A stretch of DNA of 64,000 nucleotides. Source: Amoebophrya sp. A120. Its lineage: Eukaryota > Sar > Dinophyceae > Syndiniales > Amoebophryaceae. Position numbers and translations under genes: made by a program. Shown piece by piece: positions 56,856-64,000 of the stretch. The stretch covers positions 3,616,587 to 3,680,586 of the forward strand of contig CAJINV010000010.1 of assembly GCA_905178155.1 (NCBI GenBank), written 5' to 3'. A model generated the notes under the pieces. That model worked only from the letters and a program-made list of their open reading frames with translations. It was not told the DNA's origin and ran no database searches. The stretch's first letter is position 1. Each line of letters begins with the position of its first letter.

Positions 56856-58131
56856 TTTTATTTCTGAGCTGTCGTGTCAGGTTCAGTCGAAATTATTTTG
56901 ATTTCTTTTTAGTAGAGTAGATAGAGTTTATTCAGTTTTACTGAAGTTTTAGCTTCCATTTTTCAACAACCCATGTAGTAAGTACTTACACACTGTAGTT
57001 TTTGAAGAATTCTTATTCTACTGGAGAGGCAGAGGACGTCATTGGAAGCAGCTTCGCATTCATTCAATCCACGATCCGTGATTGGTTTATTGTCAAGTAC
57101 TGCTTGTTCTGAAACTCCGTCCAGGAAAAGTGTTCTTACGACTGCTACTTTGTAAAATTTCTACAGGACTTTAGGTCCTTTTTCACCTTTTTTTAGAAAG
57201 TGCTTGCTGCAGTAGATTTTTAGCAATGTGAGGATGCAAATAAAATTTTCTGTGCTAGAGGCAAGTCGATGAGGAGCATAGCTTTACCACAGTACTCAAA
57301 TAACTACAAAGGTGGGCATTTCAGCTTCAAGACGAAACTCACTCTGCATCATGGCAAGTGAGGTTTGAGAATTTAGACTCTATTTCCCCTTTCCCTTTCC
57401 GTTTCCCCTCCTCATTTTGAAAAGAAAACGCAAACCACCTGCCCAGAACGGCACGCATTTTTGCGCGAGCAGGTGGTTACACCCGCGAGCGTGGAGTTGT
57501 TTTTCACGACCTGTGTTCATCAACAAGCGCCTCCGACAAGACAAGAACGAAGCAAGGGTCCTTGTCAGTAAGAAAATTTTCCGTCATTAAGAAAATTTCA
57601 ACAATCGTTCACGGTGAGAATCTACCTACCGATGGCCACATCGCGACTATCTCGGAAATAAGAACATCAGCGGCAAGTAGGCACGCTCTCATTTGGGTCA
57701 CCTCCGTGAAAAGTAAGTACGTCACAGGACATGTTTACAGAAAGATCCAATTTTTTCATCCGTCCGATGCAACTACAAGGTCTTGTCTCTCTAGTTGTTC
57801 CGACTTAAGCAGATTTCATCTCCAAGCTACATTCAGACCGCGCATTTTCGTGGAACTTCGTTTTATTACATTTTCAGCTCAATCCTCTTTCGATGAATGT
57901 AGACCGATCGCTAGTGCCAAACACGATCCTTCAAATACTCACGATATCGCACTACAATCCATAGATTTTTTGAAACGCAACGTAAAGTTGTTGTACGTTT
58001 TTTTGAATGTTGTTGTCTACACAACTTGATTGTTGTCAGCCTACATGATTTTTTAGGAAAAATCTAACATGTCTACTGCCTGGAGGTTTTATTCCTGTTG
58101 ACACGCTACTACTGAAAGCGACTTTGCCAAC
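56856..58131. other. Intergenic, genes 9-10
   Basis: A 155-codon frame (57562-58029) is open but has no signal, motif or neighbour supporting it. No inverted-repeat insertion is present. Confidence 0.5.
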
Positions 58132-61100
58132 ATGCAGTCGGCGTCGACACGAATGCACTTCGACTCGGTTGTCGCATCACCTTGCGTGACCGAGCTGGAG
58201 CTGCTTTCCCCCTGCTCCCCAAGCTTCTCCTCCTCATCAACAGCCCCGCATAGTAAACGGAGAAAAGACCACCACTATCCATCAGCCAGACGGCCTACCT
58301 GTGGATTTGCCACCAGAATGACCTGCCTCGGCCTATTCCTGACGACCTCCACAACCACAGATCAACTGCTCTTTGTCTCCGGAAATAACTCCGCTACTTC
58401 TTCCAGCAGCAACAAAGCGACCCCCTCACCGCCAAAAGTCGGCGTCAGGCGGCAAGCCCGGTCTATCAAAGGGAAAAATGCTTCCTCCCCATATCAAAAC
58501 GAAACTTCTGATGCTGGATTTGTGTACACAAATCCGAGCTGTCTTGCTGGAGAGCACTGCAGGCCAATACTAAGGGCGGGGAGAAGGGTGTTGGCTTAGG
58601 CACTTAGCATGAAAAACGTCCGCGCTGTAGGCACAACAGCATGACAAATCGTCTGCACAATGTGGCGGTTGTCTGTGGAGTTGCCTTCTTGCACGACAGA
58701 CGCGATTTGTGACCACAAATCAGCATCACAAATTTCCGAAAGTGTACCTTTTTGGTATGGAGAGGGGGGATTTTTCCTTTCAATACGGTCTCCCCAGTCG
58801 TTTGTTGTGGAAGTCACGGCGCAAAAATTGGACGATGATGACAAATATCAAATGCAAATATGTCTAGGTCTGGAAGGATGCAAGACTTGTCATGCATGTT
58901 TTCTATGCCCCATGAGGCTTGGAATGCAGGACCTAGCATGGCAGGTTCTGCGACGTCTGTGCCACGGCTATCCTGCATGACAAACTGCTTCTATCTAAAC
59001 TTGTTCAAAAGTGTACAGCTCTTGGTAGTCATGCAACAAAAATTTTTGTACGATCGAGACGTAGCATGGCAAGTTCGCGTCCTCCCAGAACCAGACATAT
59101 TTGCAATGCATAACAAGTCGTCCTCTAGTGAGGAAACTAGTGCAGAGGCAGCTGCTCTGGCTGCGAGAAATACTAAACGGGCAGCTTGGCGGGCGAAAAG
59201 TAGGGGGAAAAAGCAAGACAGTGCAGAGACGGACGAGGATAATGACAGAGTGGTGCAACACGACGTCATCCCGGAGATGGACAAAGATTACGCGGAGAAT
59301 ATCCTGAGCAAAAACGTTCCCACCCCATAGTCAAGACGGGGACTTAGCAACACAAACCTGGAAGTTTTGGGAGTCACGCATGACAAGTTGCACCCCGTAG
59401 TGTAGTGCAGCTTAGCAAGGACAGTCGCATTACAAATCCATCTCCTCGTGCTGTTTACAGCATTACGAATTGATTCCAAAGCACGATAGAAAATGGCCCT
59501 CATGTTTGGGATGCGCATTACAAATGTTTCTGCAATTGCAAATCTGCATGACAGCTCTGGTGTGGGGACGTTTTTACTCAGGATAGAAAAGCACGGCACC
59601 GACCCAGAGTCCGCGATACGAGCGGCGACGGACAATTTAGTCGAATCTTCCGAGCTCGCATACCAGAAGCAGCAAAACAAGAAGAAGCAAGTATTACAAT
59701 GAAAAACGCCCCCACCCCTCAATTGCCAGCATTTGTACTGCAAACCTTTGCAATAGAAACATTTCCCGTCTTGCATATCTCAGCAGCACAAATTTTCCAT
59801 GCTGAATAGCTCGAATTTCAATTTGTGTTGCGAAGGGGCCCAACAGCAGCCGGATCTGTTATGCAAAAGGCACCTTGCGCACCTAGATTCTGCATCAGAA
59901 AGGCTCGCAATCCTTTCATGCAAGACAAAAAGCTTTGATTTGGAAACTTTGCATGACAAACTTTTATTCGGGGTTGGGAGCATTTTTCACTGCAATAGCA
60001 AGAGAAAAAAATGCAGTCGGAGAACGAGAGAACGAGGCTACCGGTGTTGCTAGGAACGGGGAAAAAATTATTCGAGTGCAAGATCTATGCATTGCAAAAG
60101 TATCGTACTATCTAGTAGTAAATGCAATACAAATTTCCTCAGCTGCATGAGAAACAAAATTTGTAATGCGGATCTACGTATCACAAAAAGATTTCGATTT
60201 GTAATGCATGACTGCAATTACTACGAGTGCGATACAACTTTTGCGCAGGATAAAATCCCGCCGCCAATCGGCGACGATATGGAGCGGATTTACTCCCTAG
60301 CGAAGGCGAAACTCGCGGTGTTGGAGCATGTCTGTGTGAAGCTACCGGATACAAAGGAAGACGCGGACAAAATCCACTCTGTTGACTCCGAGTACGATCT
60401 GTGTTTCGAAAGGGGGGAAGCTTTGCTTCGGCCAAGAGCAGCGCTTCTGAATCCAAACGTCGGACACACACCGCAGCACACGAAGCAGCAGCAGGAGTTA
60501 ATACCCTCGGATCAGATAGTTTTGGCCAGGGATAACAAGAAGGAGGATCATGAGAACAGTAGTAGTGCAACATCTTCTTCCAACACCCCACATGATACTA
60601 CTATTCTGTCCCTGAGAAAGCGGATGTGGCTGATAAGATCCCTAATCGAGGGGAAAGATTACGAGCAGGAGGATGTGGACAAGAAGTTGCAGAAGGTGAG
60701 AACGGAAATGGACGAAATGAGCAGGGAACAGGGGATTATTACAACTCCGGATGACGAGCAACTGGCGAATAGGAATACCGATGCCGTCACAGCACAAAAC
60801 AGTAGAAACGCGACTGATAGAAATTCTGCACCGGATTCTCCTTCGTCCGCCTCCTCCGAGAACTCCAATGTGATGGTCACGGCTAAGGAGTTCTCAAATG
60901 TTACATCATTCTCAACTGTTACACGAATTTGTGACGCAAAAACAGAAAGAGGGAAAGTGGCAAGCTTGCAAGTTCTGACCCTATGCCGTTCCAGCACCTG
61001 CGGAGGCTTGCCTCCAAAGCTACGCTGGACAATGGCAATGTCGGTGCGGTTGTTTTAGCATCACAAATTTGGCACATCAGATTCTGATGCTGTTTAGCAG

Positions 61101-64000
61101 TTCGAAAATTTGTCATGCGAAGCAGCGTGATCGTTTGGCAGCTCATGGTCATTCTGCATGGCAAATCATGTAAGAACAGTTGAGAACGTAAAAACATTTG
61201 AGAACGCCATAGCGGCAGCGTACCAGCCGAAGCAAGCGAGCTCTTTGATTTATCAGGAAGAAACGGGGTACTACGTCCCGAAGCCGGAGAAGCCGCCCAA
61301 ATACCCAGCTGAATACGGGAAAAAGCGGAAAACGGATTTTGTACCCGACATTGCGGTAGCGATTCACTTTCTCAACGGGAAAAAGAAAATCACCTGCGAA
61401 TGCGCACGGCCGACGGAGGAGACAATAAGGTTTTTATCCTGAGTAAAAACGTCCCCACACCAGAGTCAAGATGGGAGATCGGCTAGACAAATCAACCAGC
61501 TGTGTTTGTTTCGCATGACAAGTTTCGTCCCCTCGTAGCGTTGTCCTGTTTAGGTAGTTCAGCAGCATCACAGATCTAGACTATCATCTTGATTCTAGCA
61601 TCACAAATTCCACGACGCGACTAGAAAACGCTTTTCATGGGGCTCCGCATGAGTAACATTTTGAGCTTGCGGATTGGCATGACAACTCTGGGGTGGGGAC
61701 GTTTCTGCTCAGGATAGTTTTTGGTGGATGTCGACACAGTCACCGGCCTGGGGGAAAAAAAATTGTTGCTCGCGAAGGCCGTCTCGCCGGACAGGATCGT
61801 CTCTCCCGCGTGCTGCAGCTTCAAGGGAAAACCCGCGCCAGAGGTCTGTGGACAATTTTGTAATGCTGTTCTTGGACGACGAACATCAAGTCGATCATTA
61901 GTACGATTTGTATTCGCTATTCAATGAGATCATGATAAACAACAAAATCAAAAACGTCAATCAGGACCTCCTCTGGCCATTGCTGCACTCCCAGGATTTC
62001 TGCTCTCGCTACCAGCCGCAGCAATACAAGCAACTTTCCGGCATCACAGATTCCGAACTCTACACAAGATCCTGGTGGACGACAGAGTTTTGCCTCGGTA
62101 TGTATTGCAAATATGTGTCTGGAAGGTTGCAACTTGTAATGCTGTCTTTGGATTCTAAAAACATCTGTGATGCTGATGTTGCATGAACAGCAAGAGAAGT
62201 TGATTTTGTGCTACGCGGAGACGGCATTTGTCATGCAGTATAGGCATCGGGATTCAGGAAGCCGAAGCCCTGAAAAAGTCTGTGATGCTAGAGCATGCAT
62301 CCACAGACATCATGGGTCATGCAAAATGTGCATGACAAGTCTGGCACTCATTTTCCAGACCCTTACATATTTGCAATGCATACTCGGGGCAATCACCCAG
62401 TTCCACGTGACAAAGTCCGGGCAGGCGCACGGGTCCAGGATAGGCTTGGGTTACTTGAAGCCGGCGGATTTGATATGCAATGCAAAAGTATCGTACTGCA
62501 GTTATGCATCACAAATCCAGATGTTACGCATTACAATTTCCATTTCTGGTGCTGAGGAAATTTGTATTGCAATCACTACTAGCACGATGCTTTGGCAGTT
62601 CACATTTGACGATGACAAACAACGCGCTGTTGCATATCAGAAGGAAAAATCCCCCCTCCCCATATCGAAACGGAGATCTGTGATGCAGATTTGTGGTCAC
62701 AAATCAGCTTTGCCGTGCTAGAAGGGAAAAGATGCGGACTGTAGTGCCGATTGGCGTGGGAAAGCCTTGCATCTTCAGCATGACAGGAGGCAGCTGGAAG
62801 GGGGAAACAGCATGACAAATCGCCTGCAAAGAAGGCCACAACTGCGGCTCTTGGCCTTCTAGCATGACAAGTCGATTTGTGTACTGAAATACAGCATCAC
62901 AAATTGCGTTTTCGATATGGGGAGGGGGGATTTTTCCTGTAGATATTGCAAACTGTGGAGGGCGGGACGTGCTCGAGTCAATTTCAAGTTTTCACGGTAT
63001 AGAACACCAGATTGTTCGGAACGGTTTTTGTATCGCGTAAAAATGATCCCGCTTCCTGAAGTGCATGTTGTGAATGCGCGTGCTGGATGACAAAATTGAT
63101 TGGAAATGAAAACAGCTTTCCGCCAAGTGGCTGGAGCAGCAAGTCCCAGTGGGTGGACACGCCTCGCGTGTCACTTCATCTTTTCCACAGGAAACATGAT
63201 GGCTGAGCTTTGGAAATGCCGCAACACCAGGACCAGAAGCAGGCCACAGCGCCTTCGTTCTGTGCGTTGTCGTTCAGATGGCCGGACGCTGTGTCGTGGG
63301 CCCGCTCTTCGAACAGTGGCCGGGCCGCCTCCTTGACCGGGGCTCGACGAGGCCCTTCGCCCGGAAGAGGAGGCCCGGCAAGGGGGGTGGTCGGGGGGGT
63401 GCATTTTTGCCCCCTTCGGAAACCCCTTTCGGGTACCCCTTCCGGGTACTCCTTCGGTAGCCTATGCCGACCCCCTAATCTCCATTGGAAACTGCCGATT
63501 TTGCGTGCCCCAAAATGGTAGCCCAGAGGCAGCCCAAGCGGACCCCCCTACCCCCCCCCTTCGGCACCCCCCCCGGAAACACTTGACTGCTGGTGCGTCC
63601 GCCTCCTCAATATCCGGCGGGCCGGAGAGGGGAGATGAGAAGATATCTGGGCGCGTCCGGAATTGAATGTGGGAGAGGGGGCGCGGCTTCCCGCAGCAGA
63701 GGGCCGCAGGCCGGTGCAAGTCCAACAAAGTGCTGTGGTTTTATTGGAAAAAAGGGATGGCCGGATGGCGGACCGTAGCACCGAAGTGTGGCGCCAACAT
63801 CTACATGGCCAACGGGAAAAAAAGCCGTAGCGACACCCCCAAAAGCCAGAATATTTTTGCCCCCCCAAAATGCGCGCTTGCAAAAATGATGATATTTGCC
63901 GACTTTTCCGCCCTAACAACAAATCAGCTTTCCGCTAAGTGGCTGGAGCAGCAAGTCCCGGTCAATGATGACGACTCCGCAGACGAGCATCTTCGCGGTT
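58132..64000 (+). CDS. Gene 10: unknown protein, at least 715 aa, 3' end outside window
   Basis: Exons: 58132-58463, 58791-58845, 59118-59299, 59591-59691, 60003-60085, 60258-60883, 61217-61434, 61722-61843, 61902-62098, 62388-62473, 62610-62634, 62951-62996, 63928-64000 (continues). The phase is consistent at each junction. The first 110 residues are Ser/Thr-rich with a hydrophobic stretch (MTCLGLFLTT). A basic/acidic helical part follows (to about residue 460), then a region that looks globular, with scattered Cys and Trp (CECARPTEETIRF; SWWTTEFCLG). Ten insertions are removed. Two introns are GT-AG: 61844-61901, at 58 nt suspiciously short, and 62997-63927 (GTATAG...ATCAG), which contains a second copy of the start of its own downstream exon. 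No family recognised. Confidence 0.78.
58464..58785. mobile_element. Introner-like element, family C
   Basis: Perfect duplication CGGTC (58459-58463, 58786-58790). Interior very close to the 6121 copy in gene 1, including AACGTCCGCGCTGTAGGC. Confidence 0.95.
58846..59112. mobile_element. Introner-like element, family A
   Basis: Flanks ACAAA (58841-58845) and ACAAG (59113-59117). The exon before it is 55 nt. Confidence 0.91.
59300..59585. mobile_element. Introner-like element, family B
   Basis: Flanks GAGAA (59295-59299) and GAAAA (59586-59590). Left end TATCCTGAGCAAAAACG. The interior resembles the KIFBP copy (28075), including GTAGTGTAGTG. Confidence 0.92.
59692..59997. mobile_element. Introner-like element, family G
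   Basis: Perfect duplication GCAAG (59687-59691, 59998-60002). Left arm AATGAAAAACGCCCCCACCC. Confidence 0.95.
60086..60252. mobile_element. Introner-like element, family E
   Basis: Flanks AGATC (60081-60085) and AAATC (60253-60257). Right end GCGCAGGATA differs from the family's GCAATGCATA. Confidence 0.88.
60884..61211. mobile_element. Introner-like element, family H (single copy here)
   Basis: Flanks ACGGC (60879-60883) and GCGGC (61212-61216). Left end TAAGGAGTTCTCAAATG, right end CATTTGAGAACGCCATA. A second inner pair (TTCTCAACTGTTAC / GTAAGAACAGTTGAGAA) makes a double stem. 328 bp, the longest element. Confidence 0.9.
61435..61716. mobile_element. Introner-like element, family B
   Basis: Perfect duplication GTTTT (61430-61434, 61717-61721). 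Joins Ile-Arg-Phe to Leu-Val-Asp. Confidence 0.93.
62099..62382. mobile_element. Introner-like element, family A
   Basis: Perfect duplication CTCGG (62094-62098, 62383-62387). The left arm is shortened (AAATATGTGTCTGGAAG) and no longer pairs fully with the right. Confidence 0.93.
62474..62604. mobile_element. Introner-like element, family E
   Basis: Perfect duplication TTTGA (62469-62473, 62605-62609). Right end CAGTTCACA is worn. 131 bp, the shortest element with inverted ends; only 25 nt of exon separate it from the next. Confidence 0.9.
62635..62945. mobile_element. Introner-like element, family C
   Basis: Perfect duplication TTGCA (62630-62634, 62946-62950). Joins Ala-Leu-Leu to Gln-Thr-Val. 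Confidence 0.95.
63116..63152 (+). repeat. Second copy of the start of the gene 10 downstream exon
   Basis: CAGCTTTCCGCCAAGTGG and the bases after it match the true exon start at 63925-63960 almost base for base, including the preceding AG. It encodes LSAKWLEQQVPV, then a different tail with a stop after about 27 codons. Confidence 0.85.
63200..63900. repeat. GC-rich, C-run-rich segment inside the gene 10 intron
   Basis: It has long C and G runs and short repeats such as CCCCTTTCGGGTACCCCTTCC. Several frames are open because of composition only. Its base use is like the 33-35 kb and 48.6-49.2 kb islands and unlike the neighbouring gene. Confidence 0.65.

Noticed and set aside
57562-58029. 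155-codon ORF upstream of gene 10
   Set aside because: No signal, motif or similarity recognised and no insertion, although nearly every long real gene here has them; kept as intergenic.
5036-62945. CRISPR-like array of short repeats (GCATGACAAA and complement)
   Set aside because: Copies alternate strand, spacing is irregular, they are confined to elements bounded by inverted repeats, and the genome is eukaryotic.
5036-62945. A transposase gene inside the elements
   Set aside because: The elements are 112-328 bp with no meaningful frame; any mobilising enzyme must be encoded elsewhere.
63119-63203. Near copy of the gene 10 exon as the main exon
   Set aside because: It ends in a stop after about 27 codons, while the far copy at 63928 has the ATCAG-type acceptor of many other introns and stays open to the window end.

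Overview
The window is nuclear DNA of a eukaryote, most likely an alveolate. It has large multi-exon genes on one strand (+), conventional GT-AG introns, and two recognisable eukaryotic proteins (RAD23 and the kinesin-binding protein KIFBP). The coding sequences are packed with short inverted-repeat intron-like insertions. From memory, such 'introner elements' are known in the parasitic dinoflagellate Amoebophrya (Syndiniales), so an Amoebophrya-like organism is my best guess; that attribution is inference.

Layout. 1-4750 is a tandem array of a 123-bp unit, cut by the window start. Ten genes follow, all on +: gene 1 (5031-7023, unknown), gene 2 (7807-9474, secreted Cys-rich), gene 3 (11032-12613, unknown acidic), gene 4 (14593-24234, 1568 aa, coiled coil plus C-terminal domain), gene 5 (25339-28423, KIFBP), gene 6 (29407-32122, RAD23), gene 7 (36639-46615, membrane protein of about 2094 aa with helical repeats, one apparent frameshift), gene 8 (47482-48228, intronless), gene 9 (50233-56855, single-pass membrane protein) and gene 10 (58132 to the window end, partial). 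GC-rich repeat islands lie at 32.4-35.7 kb, 48.6-49.2 kb and 63.2-63.9 kb.

The main discovery is the structure of the insertions. I count 64 elements of 112-328 bp; 63 start with TA or CA and end in complementary terminal inverted repeats. They fall into about ten terminal-repeat families (A-J here). Forty-eight are flanked by a perfect 5-bp target-site duplication, 14 by one with a single mismatch. Removing the element plus one duplication copy restores an open reading frame every time, and in RAD23 and KIFBP it restores conserved protein sequence exactly. Only two of the 64 allow a GT-AG intron in any register that restores the frame. Elements occur in both orientations, and I found none in about 15 kb of intergenic DNA. 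Nine of the ten gene models sum to whole codons across up to 21 exons (the partial gene 10 keeps a consistent phase at each junction), which strongly supports the reading. Sixteen conventional GT-AG introns (58 to about 930 nt, typical donor GTATAG, acceptor TATCAG) coexist with them.

The genes show no pathway relationship; RAD23 (proteasome shuttle and DNA repair) and KIFBP (kinesin regulation) are the only confident functions.
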